From contig NZ_CP028940.1 in the NCBI RefSeq assembly GCF_013307205.1, positions 2,026,448 to 2,090,447 on the forward strand: DNA of 64,000 nt. Reading direction: 5' to 3'. Positions 1-9,916 of this stretch are shown here, piece after piece. The first letter of the stretch is position 1, and each line of letters starts with the position of its first letter. The DNA is from Polynucleobacter arcticus (GTDB lineage: Bacteria > Pseudomonadota > Gammaproteobacteria > Burkholderiales > Burkholderiaceae). The position numbers and the translations under genes are program-made. Below the pieces are notes generated by a model. That model ran no database searches, had not been told where the DNA came from, and was given only the letters and a program-made list of their open reading frames with translations.

Positions 1-398
1 TCTTACCTCACCTAGTAGAACTGAAAAAATCTGGGCGAGAGATTGTGTTGTGTGGCGATGTCAATATTGCCCACCATGAGATTGATCTTAAGAACTGGAA
101 AGGCAATCTCAAAAACTCGGGATTTTTACCAGAGGAGCGCGCCTGGCTTACCAATCTATTTGATAAGGTAGGTTACGCAGACGTCTATCGAAAATTAGAA
201 CCAGAAGCTTCTGACACCTGCTATACCTGGTGGAGTAATCGCGGCCAAGCCTATGCAAAGAATGTAGGCTGGCGTATCGACTATCACATCACTACCCCAG
301 GGATTGCAGCTAGCGCTAAGAATACTGCCATCTACAAAGATGAGCGCTTCTCAGATCATGCGCCACTCACTGTAGATTACGACTGGTCTCTTAAATAA
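1..398 (+). CDS. xth: Exodeoxyribonuclease III, C-terminal part (partial at left edge)
   Basis: The reading frame is already open at base 3 and runs to the TAA at 396-398, so the gene begins left of the window. The visible 131 residues include a GDVNIAH motif (family GDFNIA, Asp and Asn of the catalytic site), a WW-rich stretch (TCYTWWS) and the C-terminal SDHAPL motif that carries the catalytic Asp-His pair. These are hallmarks of the ExoIII/AP-endonuclease family, which cleaves abasic sites and degrades 3' ends of duplex DNA in base-excision repair. It is convergent with the AmpG-type permease and overlaps its last codons by 8 bp. Confidence 0.9.
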   Translation, partial: LPHLVELKKSGREIVLCGDVNIAHHEIDLKNWKGNLKNSGFLPEERAWLTNLFDKVGYADVYRKLEPEASDTCYTWWSNRGQAYAKNVGWRIDYHITTPGIAASAKNTAIYKDERFSDHAPLTVDYDWSLK

Positions 399-1722
399 TC
401 TGCGAGTCGTGTTTTTTAAATTCGACTACCTTCAGTCGAATGGTCAGCCAGATCAGAATTAACACTGGCGCACCAATAATGGCAGTGGCAATAAAGAAGG
501 GTTGGTATCCAAAAGTATCGACAAAAACGCCTGAAAATCCAGCCAACCACTTCGGTAAGAGCAACATCATTGAGCTAAACAGTGCGTACTGCGTAGCGGA
601 GTACTGAATATTCGTCAGCGAAGACAAAAATGCGATGAAAGCAGCTGTGGCAATTCCGGAGCTCAAGTTATCTGCGGAAATGACCCATACCAAGCCATGT
701 AAGTCATGGCCCTGAGTGGCTAACCAAGCAAACAATAAGTTACTTACGGCTGATAAGATCGCGCCAAGAAACAAAATTCGCATGACACCAAAGCGTAAAG
801 TGAATACCCCACCCAAAAAGGCACCTACAAGAGTCATCACTACGCCAAATACTTTACTGACAGCAGCCACCTCATCCTTGGTGTAACCCATATCAACATA
901 AAAGGGATTGGCCATGATGCCCATGACAACATCGCTGATGCGATAAATTGCAATCAGGGACAAAATCAGAATAGCGTGCCAGCCATAGCGTTTAATAAAA
1001 TCAGCAAATGGCTCAATCAAAGTTTGATGCAACCAAGCTTTAGCATTGCGTGCCTTCGATAGCTCGATACGCACCGGCTCTTTACTAAACAAAGTAGTGA
1101 TCACACCGACGCCAATCGACAGCGCCATACATAGGTAGGCAAACTGCCAAGCACTTGCATCGTAGCCAGCGCTACCAGCCTCAGCACGGGCTGCCAACCA
1201 AAGAACGCCCGCTCCCGACCAAATCAAAGCCAAGCGATAACCTGTTTGATAAGTAGCCGCCAAAGCGGCTTGATGATCGCTATCAGCAGACTCAATACGG
1301 AAAGCATCTAAAGCAATGTCTTGCGTTGCAGAGCCAAAGGCAACCAAAAGGGCACACCAGACAATCGGCGTGAGCTGAGCCTGAGGATCAATGCTGGCCA
1401 TACCCAGCAACCCACAAACGATGAGTAATTGCGCAAAGAGTAACCAGCTACGTCTTCTACCAAATAGCTTCGTGAGTAAGGGAATCGGAAGTCGATCAAC
1501 TAAAGGTGCCCACATCCATTTAAAGGCATAGATTAAGCCAACCCAGGTGAGGTAACCAATGGTGCTGCGATCAATGCCCGCCTCCCTTAGCCAAAAACTG
1601 AGCGTTCCTAGAATGAGCAGTAGAGGCAGGCCTGCGGAGAAGCCTAAAAAGAGCATACGCAAACAAGGCCACTCGAGATAAACCCGAAAATCTCTTAGCC
1701 AGGACTGGGCGGTGCTAAGCAC
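391..1722 (-). CDS. ampG: AmpG-type muropeptide MFS permease
   Basis: Integral membrane protein of about 443 residues with roughly 12 hydrophobic segments. The start (LGFSAGLPLLL, then GTLSFWL) and the FKWMWAPLVDRL stretch between the first segments match AmpG, the inner-membrane importer of anhydro-muropeptides for peptidoglycan recycling. The open frame extends to a TTG at 1752 inside metW. A GTG at 1722 overlaps the metW stop codon and gives a more normal length, so I chose it; neither start has a strong ribosome site. It is last in a tightly packed metX-metW-ampG run. A related MFS sugar or peptide carrier is possible but less likely. Confidence 0.8.
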   Translation of the reverse strand: MLSTAQSWLRDFRVYLEWPCLRMLFLGFSAGLPLLLILGTLSFWLREAGIDRSTIGYLTWVGLIYAFKWMWAPLVDRLPIPLLTKLFGRRRSWLLFAQLLIVCGLLGMASIDPQAQLTPIVWCALLVAFGSATQDIALDAFRIESADSDHQAALAATYQTGYRLALIWSGAGVLWLAARAEAGSAGYDASAWQFAYLCMALSIGVGVITTLFSKEPVRIELSKARNAKAWLHQTLIEPFADFIKRYGWHAILILSLIAIYRISDVVMGIMANPFYVDMGYTKDEVAAVSKVFGVVMTLVGAFLGGVFTLRFGVMRILFLGAILSAVSNLLFAWLATQGHDLHGLVWVISADNLSSGIATAAFIAFLSSLTNIQYSATQYALFSSMMLLLPKWLAGFSGVFVDTFGYQPFFIATAIIGAPVLILIWLTIRLKVVEFKKHDSQII

Positions 1723-2296
1723 GACGAACGCGGAATAGCGCCAGACTTCCAAAAAGATTAGGCATTAAGGTGACCTGACGGCCTTCATGCAAGATGCATT
1801 GATCCAAAATCTGGAGGCCTAGGCTTGATGCTAATTTTTCAAAATCAGCCACTGTCAGAACGCGCACATTGGGCGTGTTGTACCACTGATAAGGCAGGCT
1901 TTTAGAGACCGGCATCCGTCCAAAACCTACTGACAAGCGATGAGACCAGTGAGCAAAATTAGGAAAGGACACTATCGACTCTTTGCCGACTCGTGCAACT
2001 TCTCGCAAGATCTTTTCAGTCTCATGAATCGTTTGTAAAGTTTGTGACAGCACAACAGTGTCAAAACTATTGTTCTCAAACAACGCCAAACCACCCTCTA
2101 AGTTTTGCTGAATGACATTCAAACCTTTTTGCACGCAGGACAATACGCGTGCATCATCAATCTCTACACCATAGGCATGTACGGGTTTTTGTTTTTGCAA
2201 ATACTCAAGAAAGCTACCGTCACCACAACCAAGGTCTAGCACTTCGCTATTGGGTGCGATCCAATTGGCTATTGCGGCGAAATCTGCGCGCATCAT
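1715..2296 (-). CDS. metW: MetW-like methyltransferase
   Basis: A 193-residue SAM-dependent methyltransferase-fold protein. The glycine-rich motif I is [12 protein letters not shown] near residues 20-31, followed by an acidic YGVEID motif. It is typical MetW, found next to metX in many Alpha- and Betaproteobacteria and linked to methionine synthesis. In some studied bacteria MetW is needed for or forms a complex with MetX. Its start ATG overlaps the metX stop (ATGA), implying translational coupling. Two adjacent ATGs (2296 and 2293) make the exact start uncertain by one codon. Confidence 0.9.
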   Translation of the reverse strand: MMRADFAAIANWIAPNSEVLDLGCGDGSFLEYLQKQKPVHAYGVEIDDARVLSCVQKGLNVIQQNLEGGLALFENNSFDTVVLSQTLQTIHETEKILREVARVGKESIVSFPNFAHWSHRLSVGFGRMPVSKSLPYQWYNTPNVRVLTVADFEKLASSLGLQILDQCILHEGRQVTLMPNLFGSLALFRVRRA

Positions 2297-3432
2297 GATT
2301 GGACCTCTAGCATTTGCTCAAAGTAAGCACGAATCAGATTGTGATAACGAGGGTCATCCAACAAAAAAGCATCATGACCATGTGGTGCATCAATCTCGGC
2401 ATAACTCACTTCACTCTTATTACTGAGTAAAGACTCCACAATCTCACGACTGCGATTTGGCGGAAAACGCCAGTCGGTAGAAAAACTCACCACCAAGAAT
2501 TTAGCTTGCACTTCGGCAAGGGCGCGATTCAGACTACCCCCGTATCGACGGGAAGGATCAAAATAATCAAGCGCTCTGGTAATGAGCAAATACGTATTGG
2601 CGTCAAAGTAAGTAGAAAACTTATCACCTTGATGGTGTAAATAACTTTCAACCTCAAATTCCACGTCAAAACTGAAGCGGTAATCCTGAGGCTCTCCATT
2701 AGGTCTTTGTAGCTCGCGTCCAAATTTTTCGGCCATGTCATCATCAGATAGATAGGTGATGTGACCTACCATGCGTGCCAACCTCAGACCACGCTTAGGG
2801 ACTACACCATGCTCATAGTAGTTACCACCATGAAAATCCGGATCAGACAAAATGGCATTACGTGCCACTTCATTAAACGCAATGTTCTGAGCGCTCAGTT
2901 TTGGGGTGGATGCAATTACCAAGCAATGTGCCAAGCGTTTTGGAAACTGAATGGACCAAGCCAATGCCTGCATGCCACCCAAGCTTCCCCCCATCACTGC
3001 AGCAAAACGGCGAATACCCAACTTGTCAGCTAGGCGTGCCTGGGTATTTACCCAATCTTCCACTGTAATGACAGGAAAATCTGCACCGTACTGCTTACCG
3101 CTAGCGGGATTAATACTCTTTGGCCCAGTGGATCCAAAACAAGAGCCCAAATTATTGACGCCAATGACAAAGAAATGATCTGTATCGACTGGCTTGCCTG
3201 GCCCAATCATGTTGTCCCACCAACCAATATCTTTGGCATCGTCCGGATTAGAGCCTGCTACATGATGTGATGCGTTCAGTGCATGACACACCAATACGGC
3301 ATTACTTTTATCGGCATTGAGTTTGCCGTAAGTTTCAATGACTAAGTCGTATCCAGATAAGATGGCGCCACTTTGCAAAGGCAAGGGCTCGGCAAAATGG
3401 ATGGTATTTCTAGAGAGATGTAGCTCGCTCAT
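2293..3432 (-). CDS. metX: Homoserine O-acyltransferase
   Basis: A 379-residue alpha/beta-hydrolase-fold enzyme. The nucleophile elbow GGSLGGMQ lies near residues 147-154, and the catalytic Asp and His fit FSTDWRFP and the C-terminal PHGHDAF. It acylates homoserine, the first committed step of methionine synthesis. Many betaproteobacterial MetX proteins use succinyl-CoA rather than acetyl-CoA, so I leave the acyl donor open. It overlaps slmA upstream (ATG at 3432 against the slmA stop) and metW downstream, forming one operon. No SAM riboswitch space exists upstream because slmA abuts directly. Confidence 0.95.
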   Translation of the reverse strand: MSELHLSRNTIHFAEPLPLQSGAILSGYDLVIETYGKLNADKSNAVLVCHALNASHHVAGSNPDDAKDIGWWDNMIGPGKPVDTDHFFVIGVNNLGSCFGSTGPKSINPASGKQYGADFPVITVEDWVNTQARLADKLGIRRFAAVMGGSLGGMQALAWSIQFPKRLAHCLVIASTPKLSAQNIAFNEVARNAILSDPDFHGGNYYEHGVVPKRGLRLARMVGHITYLSDDDMAEKFGRELQRPNGEPQDYRFSFDVEFEVESYLHHQGDKFSTYFDANTYLLITRALDYFDPSRRYGGSLNRALAEVQAKFLVVSFSTDWRFPPNRSREIVESLLSNKSEVSYAEIDAPHGHDAFLLDDPRYHNLIRAYFEQMLEVQS

Positions 3433-4085
3433 TCTGATAGAAGAATGCGAAGGCTAATATCGGATGCCTCGGTTGGAAGCTTTTTGAAGCCGCTTCGAGC
3501 AAAACGATGCCAGCGTCCTAAAACATAGCTCATCAACATGGCCGCCCGAATACTCACTTCATCTTGAGACACATTGGCCCATGCCCCACCTTGGGTTTGG
3601 GCAATGCGCAAGGCCTGCTTTAAAGATGCCTCTACTCGATCAAGCACTTGTGTGATGCGCTCTTGTAAGCGGTCATCCTCTTGGAGCAAAGCATCGCCCA
3701 ACAGTACGCGGGTCATGCCTGGATTCTTTTCGGCGAAAAATAATAGCATCTGCAAAATACCGCGTGCCTGTGCGAGCCCAGACTCTTCTTTTTGATTGAT
3801 CTGATTAATCAGGCCAAAAACAGTCTGCTCAATAAACGCAATCAGACCTTCAAACATCTGCGCCTTACTGGCGAAGTGTCGGTAGAGTGCCGCTTCTGAA
3901 ACTTGAATTTTTGCTGCTAATGCCGCTGTAGTTACACGCTCACCCTTTGGGTTTTGTAACATCTCTGCGAGCACTTGCAAAATCTGCAAGCGACGCTCGC
4001 CTGGACGGGGACGTTTACGCGTCTTACCCTCAACTGCAACAGTTGCTTCGATCTCTGATGGATTGGGGTCTAAAGAATCGCGCAT
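3429..4085 (-). CDS. slmA: Nucleoid occlusion factor SlmA (TetR family)
   Basis: A 218-residue TetR-type protein. A basic lead ([12 protein letters not shown]) precedes the helix-turn-helix, where [21 protein letters not shown] at about residues 50-70 matches SlmA closely. SlmA binds specific chromosomal sites and blocks FtsZ assembly over the nucleoid. It lies between argB and metX and shares a 4-bp overlap with metX. SlmA next to argB is common in Betaproteobacteria, which supports the call over a generic TetR repressor. Confidence 0.88.
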   Translation of the reverse strand: MRDSLDPNPSEIEATVAVEGKTRKRPRPGERRLQILQVLAEMLQNPKGERVTTAALAAKIQVSEAALYRHFASKAQMFEGLIAFIEQTVFGLINQINQKEESGLAQARGILQMLLFFAEKNPGMTRVLLGDALLQEDDRLQERITQVLDRVEASLKQALRIAQTQGGAWANVSQDEVSIRAAMLMSYVLGRWHRFARSGFKKLPTEASDISLRILLSE

Positions 4086-4107
4086 GGTTATATCCCTTGT
4101 TCGACTC

Positions 4108-5010
4108 TTAACGCGAGCGAATCATTGTTCCAAATGCTTGCTCAGTCAGAATCTCTAACAATAAAGAGTGCTCAATTCGCCCATCAATAATATGCACTGA
4201 ATTCACGCCACTCTTTGCCGCATCTAAGGCAGAAGAAATCTTTGGCAACATCCCGCCAGAAATCGTACCGTCAGCAAATAATCCATCAATCTCGCGTGCA
4301 GTGAGGTCAGTCAAGAGTGTGCCGTTCTTATCCATCACGCCCGGGATATTCGTCATCATGACTAATTTCTCTGCATGCAGGATTTCAGCCATCTTCCCTG
4401 CCACTAAATCGGCGTTGATGTTGTAAGCCTGACCCTCTTCACTAAATCCGATAGGGGAAATCACGGGAATAAAAGCATCATCCTGCAGGGCTTTTACTAC
4501 CGCAGGATTAATGGCCTCAATCTCGCCAACAAAGCCTAGATCAATCATGGCACCAGCCTGCTTTTGATCAGGAATCAACATTTTCTTCGCGCGAATCAAG
4601 CCCCCATCTTTGCCTGTCAAGCCTACTGCTTGACCACCAAAGTGGTTGATCAACATCACAATATCTTGCTGCACTTCGCCACCGAGAACCCACTCCACTA
4701 CTTCCATGGTTTCTTCATCGGTCACGCGCATACCTTGAATAAAGGTACCGGCCTTACCAATCTTTTTCAAAGCCTCATCAATTTGCGGGCCGCCGCCATG
4801 AACCACTACGGGATTCATACCTACGAGCTTGAGCAGGATGACATCGCGCGCAAAACTTTCCTTCAGCCGCTCTTCCACCATAGCGTTTCCGCCATATTTG
4901 ATCACGATGGTTTTACCGTGATACGCGCGAATGTAAGGTAATGCTTCGGCTAAAATCTCCGCCTTCAATAAAGGAGAGATTTCGCTAATAGATGGAGATT
5001 GCTTAGTCAT
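4108..5010 (-). CDS. argB: Acetylglutamate kinase
   Basis: A 300-residue amino-acid kinase family protein, normal ArgB length. Visible motifs are [10 protein letters not shown] near residue 37, [10 protein letters not shown] near residue 70, and [12 protein letters not shown] with [10 protein letters not shown] in the C-terminal half. It phosphorylates N-acetylglutamate in arginine synthesis. It sits 22 bp upstream of slmA and about 27 bp downstream of dksA, all leftward. Confidence 0.97.
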   Translation of the reverse strand: MTKQSPSISEISPLLKAEILAEALPYIRAYHGKTIVIKYGGNAMVEERLKESFARDVILLKLVGMNPVVVHGGGPQIDEALKKIGKAGTFIQGMRVTDEETMEVVEWVLGGEVQQDIVMLINHFGGQAVGLTGKDGGLIRAKKMLIPDQKQAGAMIDLGFVGEIEAINPAVVKALQDDAFIPVISPIGFSEEGQAYNINADLVAGKMAEILHAEKLVMMTNIPGVMDKNGTLLTDLTAREIDGLFADGTISGGMLPKISSALDAAKSGVNSVHIIDGRIEHSLLLEILTEQAFGTMIRSR

Positions 5011-5037
5011 TGCTACTGATGTATTAGGTTTAGTAAA

Positions 5038-5511
5038 TTAATCACCAAACAATTTTTGACGGAGTTCACGACGCTCTTGAGCCTCGAGAGAGAGGTTGGC
5101 AGTAGGGCGAGCAATTAAACGGTTGAGGCCAATCGGTTCGCCAGTTTCTTCACACCAGCCGTAATCACCGGACTCAATCCGGGCTAGAGCCTGCTCTACT
5201 TTTTTCAATAGCTTACGTTCACGGTCTCGGGTGCGCAACTCAAGAGCGTGCTCCTCTTCAATCGTGGCACGGTCAGCTGGATCGGGAACCAAAATATTTT
5301 CGCGAAGATGCTCTGTGGTCTGTGAAGCATTCTTCAAAATGTCATTTTTTAAGGTCAAGAGTTTTTGACGGAAAAAATCTAACTGGGCTGCATTCATATA
5401 GTCCTTTTCGGACATCTTGAGTAATTCAGCCTCTGTTAAAGGTGCACCCTTTACAGCTTTGCTACTAGTTTTTGCTGTAGCCGTAGTTTTCGTTGGTGTT
5501 TTTACCGTCAT
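5038..5511 (-). CDS. dksA: DksA-type RNA polymerase regulator with a degenerate zinc finger
   Basis: The open frame reaches 5589, but the ATG at 5511 follows a good ribosome site (GGAAAG) and gives 157 residues. After a Lys/Thr/Ala-rich leader come two coiled-coil helices with the DPADRAT acidic tip and the C-terminal GDYGWCEETGEPIGLNRL element. DksA acts in the RNAP secondary channel with ppGpp in the stringent response. The classical four-Cys zinc finger is mostly lost: one Cys remains (WCEET), and the other positions are Thr, Ser and Ala (LSLEA). This resembles zinc-independent DksA forms. The neighbour is a CobW-type metal GTPase. Confidence 0.9.
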   Translation of the reverse strand: MTVKTPTKTTATAKTSSKAVKGAPLTEAELLKMSEKDYMNAAQLDFFRQKLLTLKNDILKNASQTTEHLRENILVPDPADRATIEEEHALELRTRDRERKLLKKVEQALARIESGDYGWCEETGEPIGLNRLIARPTANLSLEAQERRELRQKLFGD

Positions 5512-5624
5512 TTCATTCTTTCCATGGATTAGAACCATTATTGCTTCATTCTGCCAAAGTTTTACTACCCTTTTGTCAATATTTATCAATATTGACCGTG
5601 GCGCCGGATTGTACTGTAGATTTC

Positions 5625-6686
5625 CTAGGCTAAACAGCCCTCAAGCCCAGCTAGTAGGGTGTCTTTGGGCAAATCTATCCCGATAAAGACCATGCGGGTT
5701 TGCTTGGGTTCCGCACCCCACAAACCAGCCATATCGCTCCCCATCATCTGATGAACGCCCTGGAACACGACTTTTCGGTTGCTGCCCTTCACATAGAGGA
5801 CGCCTTTGTAACGCAACATCTTCTCCCCAAAGACCTCCAAAATGCCCCCCAGGAAGTCCTCTAATTTTTTATGATCAAAGGGTTTATCACTACGAAAAAC
5901 GAAGGATTGAATGCGGTCCGTATGGCCAGCATGGTCGTGGTGATCATGGCTGTGATCATGCCCACAGTTATTGTGATCATGATGGTCGTGACTGTGGTCG
6001 TGACCACAATTGGCATGGTCGTGGTCCTCTTGCCCTAAAAAGTGGGGGTCAATGTCCAGCTTGGCATTCAAATTGAAGCCCTTGAGATCTAAAACAGCAT
6101 CCAGAGGTACCACCCCTTTAGAAATCCCCTGAATCGGCGCACGGGGATTCATATGCATCAAGCGATTGCGCAAGGCATCCACCTCGGCAGGTGTTACTAA
6201 ATCGGTCTTAGTGATGAAGATTTGATCCGCAAAGCCAACCTGGCGCTGGGCCTCTTCGTGCTCATTTAACTGTTGTGGACCATGCTTGGCATCTACGAGA
6301 GTAACCACTGCATCCAAGACATAATGGTCGGCAACATCATCGTCCATAAAGAAGGTTTGGGCCACAGGGCCTGGATTAGCTACGCCGGTTGTCTCAATTA
6401 CTACGCGCTCAAAGCTAATCTTTTTATCTTTGCGCTGCTCCCAAAGCGCATTCAATGCCTCGACTAAGTCGCCGCGAATCGTGCAACAGATGCAGCCATT
6501 GCTCATTTGCACAATATTTTCTTGGTTATCTTGAACCAGGATGTCGTTGTCGATATTCTCTTCGCCGAACTCATTCTCAATAACGGCAATTTTTTTACCA
6601 TGCTGCTCTGTCAGGATATGTTTGAGCAGGGTGGTTTTGCCGCTACCCAAAAAGCCCGTGAGAATTGTTACCGGAATTAACGCCAT
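5625..6686 (-). CDS. CobW/COG0523-family GTPase with His-rich linker (metal chaperone)
   Basis: About 353 residues. It has Walker [12 protein letters not shown] near the N-terminus, the family signature GCICCT at about residue 65, and the NKxD-like TKTDL motif. A long His/Asp linker precedes the C-terminal CobW domain. The linker holds two near-identical copies of a 14-residue block built on [12 protein letters not shown], giving more than fifteen histidines. Members load or deliver Zn or other metals to client proteins. I chose the ATG at 6686 (AGGA six bases upstream) over the longer TTG start at 6701. Zinc is the likeliest metal but this is inference; no clear Zur box is visible. Confidence 0.88.
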   Translation of the reverse strand: MALIPVTILTGFLGSGKTTLLKHILTEQHGKKIAVIENEFGEENIDNDILVQDNQENIVQMSNGCICCTIRGDLVEALNALWEQRKDKKISFERVVIETTGVANPGPVAQTFFMDDDVADHYVLDAVVTLVDAKHGPQQLNEHEEAQRQVGFADQIFITKTDLVTPAEVDALRNRLMHMNPRAPIQGISKGVVPLDAVLDLKGFNLNAKLDIDPHFLGQEDHDHANCGHDHSHDHHDHNNCGHDHSHDHHDHAGHTDRIQSFVFRSDKPFDHKKLEDFLGGILEVFGEKMLRYKGVLYVKGSNRKVVFQGVHQMMGSDMAGLWGAEPKQTRMVFIGIDLPKDTLLAGLEGCLA

Positions 6687-6752
6687 CATTGATCCTATCA
6701 AAATCTATCAGTACATTTCCCAAACGGGAAACATCACATCTTACCGAGTTCC

Positions 6753-7754
6753 TCAGCCTTTGCCAGCCTTTGCACGAGGATGGGCTTTATCGTAGGCCTG
6801 CGCTAGGTGCTGAAAATCTAAGGAAGTGTAAATTTGCGTGCTAGCTATGCTGGCATGCCCCAGCATCTCCTGAACGGCACGAAGGTCTTGGGAGGACTGC
6901 AAAACATGGCTAGCAAAGCTGTGGCGCATCATATGCGGGTGCACATGGGTTGGCAGGCCGGCGCGCATCGCTAAGGTACGTAAGCGCGCCTGCACGGTGC
7001 GGGGAGATAAGCGCGCGCCCGTAGCCGAGATAAATAAGGCGATGGAGTCCTGGGCTAACTCAGCCTGGTCTCGTAATTCGCGCCAGGCTTTCAGGGATTT
7101 CATGGCGGGGCCACCAATGGGAACTGAGCGACGTTTGCCGCCCTTACCCAAAACCGTAACTTCGGCAGCATCCCAATCCAGCCAGCCAGCAGATTCATGC
7201 TGACGATCTTTGCTTGGCATCACATCAATACCCAGGAGCTCCGATAAACGCAGTCCAGAGGAATACAGCAAGTCAATAATGGCGGCATCGCGAACGGTTT
7301 CTAAATCTTTTTTTTCTTCCGCTTCTTTGACGGCTTGATTTACTAAAGATAGGGCTTGTTCAACCGAAAGTGCTTTAGGCAAAGACTTTAAGCGTTTTGG
7401 CGCCTTCACATCATCGACTGGGTTAGCAAGCAGATTTGCAGTAGCTCGTCCAGCCTGCGCATCACGACGGGCATCTTTCTCAGTCAACCAGTCATACCAA
7501 CCTCGCCAAGCAGAAAGCGCCCTTCCAATGGTACGAGACGATTTTCCTTGGGAGTGCAGACGCCCAGCCCAACGACGGACGTGGGCATTGCTCACCCTCA
7601 GTAATTCAATAGCATCATCTGCAGCAAATGTTTGGAGCCCAGTCAGATCCATGCGATACGCTTTGAGCGTATGGGGCGAGAGCTGCCTTAATACATGCAG
7701 CTCATGCAAATACTCTTTTACGAGGGGATGAAGCTCAGGTAGGGCTTGGCTCAT
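6753..7754 (-). CDS. xerC: Site-specific tyrosine recombinase XerC
   Basis: About 333 residues from the ATG at 7754; the open frame extends to 7889 but the extra 45 residues do not look like XerC. It has the N-terminal SAM-like core-binding domain (LSPHTLKAYRMDL) and catalytic residues in SSGLRLSELLG (first Arg), HPHMMRHSFASH (His-x-x-Arg), LGHASI and the nucleophile in TQIYTSLD (Tyr). A 20-residue insertion (around PSKDRQHESAG) follows the first Arg, as in several betaproteobacterial XerC proteins. It resolves chromosome dimers at dif with XerD. It overlaps the upstream DUF484 gene by 20 bp, the usual arrangement. Confidence 0.93.
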   Translation of the reverse strand: MSQALPELHPLVKEYLHELHVLRQLSPHTLKAYRMDLTGLQTFAADDAIELLRVSNAHVRRWAGRLHSQGKSSRTIGRALSAWRGWYDWLTEKDARRDAQAGRATANLLANPVDDVKAPKRLKSLPKALSVEQALSLVNQAVKEAEEKKDLETVRDAAIIDLLYSSGLRLSELLGIDVMPSKDRQHESAGWLDWDAAEVTVLGKGGKRRSVPIGGPAMKSLKAWRELRDQAELAQDSIALFISATGARLSPRTVQARLRTLAMRAGLPTHVHPHMMRHSFASHVLQSSQDLRAVQEMLGHASIASTQIYTSLDFQHLAQAYDKAHPRAKAGKG

Positions 7755-8409
7755 AAGCCTGGATACGATCCAAAGCGGCTGCGGTGAGTTCGGCAATCTG
7801 ACGTAAATAAAAGGCACCCATGTCAGCAGTAAAGCGGGTCTCATCTTTGCTGGCCAACAACAATACTGCTGGTGACTGAACGGCAGCAATACTTTTACCT
7901 AGGGGCAGTCCAATGGCCACCATGCTTTGCCACTCGGGATCGATAGTCACTTGGGTGGCTAATAAATCTACGCTGGCAGCAGCCAACTCCTTTGCGGAGC
8001 CACACAAAGGCGTATCGATCCAGGGGCCAAATGCAGCATTCGGAGAAAGAATCTGTGCCGACTCAACCTCAAATACCTCTGCCAAACCTGCTGTCACTGC
8101 GGACTCCACATCCGCCTTGCTATTGGCACCCATCAAGCACAACAACCAGGCCACCAAGCTTTGCTGAGTTTTGTCGTTACGGCTACCAAAGTGCAGCATC
8201 TCACTCAAACGGCGATTGAGTTCCTGATTCTGAGTGCGCAATAAAGTCATCTGGCGCTCTTGTAATGAAATTGCACGATCTTCATGCGGATGCTTTAAAC
8301 GAATTTCATTTAAGAGATTGGCGTAACGCTCAAAAAATCCTGGGGTTGCACGCAACCACTCTGCCACCAACTCTTCTTGTTCGGCCTGCTTAGGATCGAT
8401 TGCGCTCAT
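7735..8409 (-). CDS. DUF484 family protein
   Basis: A 224-residue soluble protein. It starts with a short helix region (EEELVAEWLRATPGFFERY), then a coiled-coil-like stretch with SLQERQMTLLRTQN, then a GAF-like C-terminal domain. It is the conserved partner upstream of xerC in gamma- and betaproteobacteria (YigA family). Molecular function is unknown. Confidence 0.9.
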   Translation of the reverse strand: MSAIDPKQAEQEELVAEWLRATPGFFERYANLLNEIRLKHPHEDRAISLQERQMTLLRTQNQELNRRLSEMLHFGSRNDKTQQSLVAWLLCLMGANSKADVESAVTAGLAEVFEVESAQILSPNAAFGPWIDTPLCGSAKELAAASVDLLATQVTIDPEWQSMVAIGLPLGKSIAAVQSPAVLLLASKDETRFTADMGAFYLRQIAELTAAALDRIQAYEPSPT

Positions 8410-8443
8410 CTCTGTTTTCTCACTTATTTTCTTGTTTACTTGC

Positions 8444-9916
8444 TTAGCTCAGCTTTTTACGGAGCAACTCATTGACTTGACCTGGATTAGCCTTGCCTTG
8501 TGAGGCTTTCATAATCTGGCCCACCAAGGCGTTAAATGCTTTTTCTTTGCCAGATCGGAACTCTTCAACAGATTTCTCATTAGCGGCTAGAACCTGATCA
8601 ATCATGGCCCCTAGCTCACCACTATCGCTGATTTGTTTCAAGCCTTTGGCATCAATTACCTGATCTACAGTACTAATAGCTTTGCCTGCGATAGCCTCAT
8701 CCCAGAGAATCGCAAAGATATCTTTGGCAATCTTGTTAGAGATCGTGCCGTCTGCCACGCGAGTAAGTAGTGGTGCCAAGTGTTCTGCCTTGAGCGGGGC
8801 ATCGGCTGTAGCCATACCAGCACGATTGAGTGATGATGCAAACTCTCCCGCAATCAGGTTGGCCGCCGCTTTTGCTAAAGACTTGCCAACAATAGCTAAT
8901 AGCGCTTCAAAGAATGTTGCTGTATCTCGATCCTGTGTCAGCAATTGCGTATCGTAGGCGCTTAAACCAAATTCACTTTGCCACTGTTCGCGAAGCTGTG
9001 ATGGAAGTGCCGGCATGTTGCTGCGCACTGCGGCAATCCAAGCATCATCAATCACCACCGGCAATAAATCTGGATCAGGAAAATAACGATAGTCATTGGC
9101 ATCTTCTTTACTGCGCATGCTACGCGTTTCTTGACGGTCAGGATCATACAAACGGGTTTCCTGAACGACTGAGCCACCATCTTCAATTAATTCAATTTGT
9201 CGACGCACTTCATATTGAATCGCTTCTTCCAAGAAGCGGAAGGAGTTTAAGTTCTTAATTTCACAACGGGTGCCGAATTCTTTTTGCCCCAGGGGCCGAA
9301 CAGAAACGTTGGCATCACAACGAAAAGATCCCTCTTGCATATTGCCATCGCACACCCCAAGCCAGACGACGAGAGTATGTAAAGCCTTTGCGTAAGCCAC
9401 TGCCTCAGCAGCGCTACGCATTACTGGTTCAGTAACAATCTCTAGCAATGGTGTGCCAGCACGATTTAAATCGATGCCACTAGATGCTTCGCCATGCGGA
9501 CCCAAGAAGCCCTCCTCATGAACAGACTTACCCGCATCCTCTTCCATATGGGCACGTGTCAGCTCAACGATCTTCACTTGATCGCCGACCAAGATTTCCA
9601 AGTGGCCTCCAACGACTACAGGGAGCTCCATCTGACTAATCTGATATCCCTTTGGCAGGTCAGGATAGAAGTAGTTCTTGCGCGCGAAAATACTCGCTGG
9701 CGCTATCTTGGCATTTACTGCTAGGCCAAAACGAATCGCATGCTCTACTGCCTCACGATTGAGCACGGGCAACACACCAGGCAAAGCCAAGTCTACCGCG
9801 CAAGCCTGTGTATTCGGAGCAGCTCCAAAGCGTGTGCTGGCACCGCTAAAAATTTTGGATTGTGTTTGTAGCTGCGCGTGGGTCTCTAGACCAATAACGA
9901 CTTCCCATTGCATCAT
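8444..9916 (-). CDS. gatB: Asp-tRNA(Asn)/Glu-tRNA(Gln) amidotransferase subunit B
   Basis: A 490-residue protein of typical GatB length. Motifs include [10 protein letters not shown] at the start, [29 protein letters not shown] and SFRCDANVS, followed by a C-terminal YqeY-like helical tail ending in NPGQVNELL. With GatA and GatC it converts misacylated Glu-tRNA(Gln) or Asp-tRNA(Asn) to the cognate amide; GatB binds the tRNA and phosphorylates the substrate. It overlaps gatA by 4 bp. Confidence 0.97.
   Translation of the reverse strand: MMQWEVVIGLETHAQLQTQSKIFSGASTRFGAAPNTQACAVDLALPGVLPVLNREAVEHAIRFGLAVNAKIAPASIFARKNYFYPDLPKGYQISQMELPVVVGGHLEILVGDQVKIVELTRAHMEEDAGKSVHEEGFLGPHGEASSGIDLNRAGTPLLEIVTEPVMRSAAEAVAYAKALHTLVVWLGVCDGNMQEGSFRCDANVSVRPLGQKEFGTRCEIKNLNSFRFLEEAIQYEVRRQIELIEDGGSVVQETRLYDPDRQETRSMRSKEDANDYRYFPDPDLLPVVIDDAWIAAVRSNMPALPSQLREQWQSEFGLSAYDTQLLTQDRDTATFFEALLAIVGKSLAKAAANLIAGEFASSLNRAGMATADAPLKAEHLAPLLTRVADGTISNKIAKDIFAILWDEAIAGKAISTVDQVIDAKGLKQISDSGELGAMIDQVLAANEKSVEEFRSGKEKAFNALVGQIMKASQGKANPGQVNELLRKKLS

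Noticed and set aside
3433..3500. SAM riboswitch upstream of metX
   Set aside because: metX overlaps the slmA coding region directly; there is no leader space.
6753..7754. XerC as the integrase of the island
   Set aside because: Its sequence, DUF484 linkage and position 23 kb away indicate the housekeeping recombinase. A role in mobilising island units cannot be excluded but nothing here supports it.
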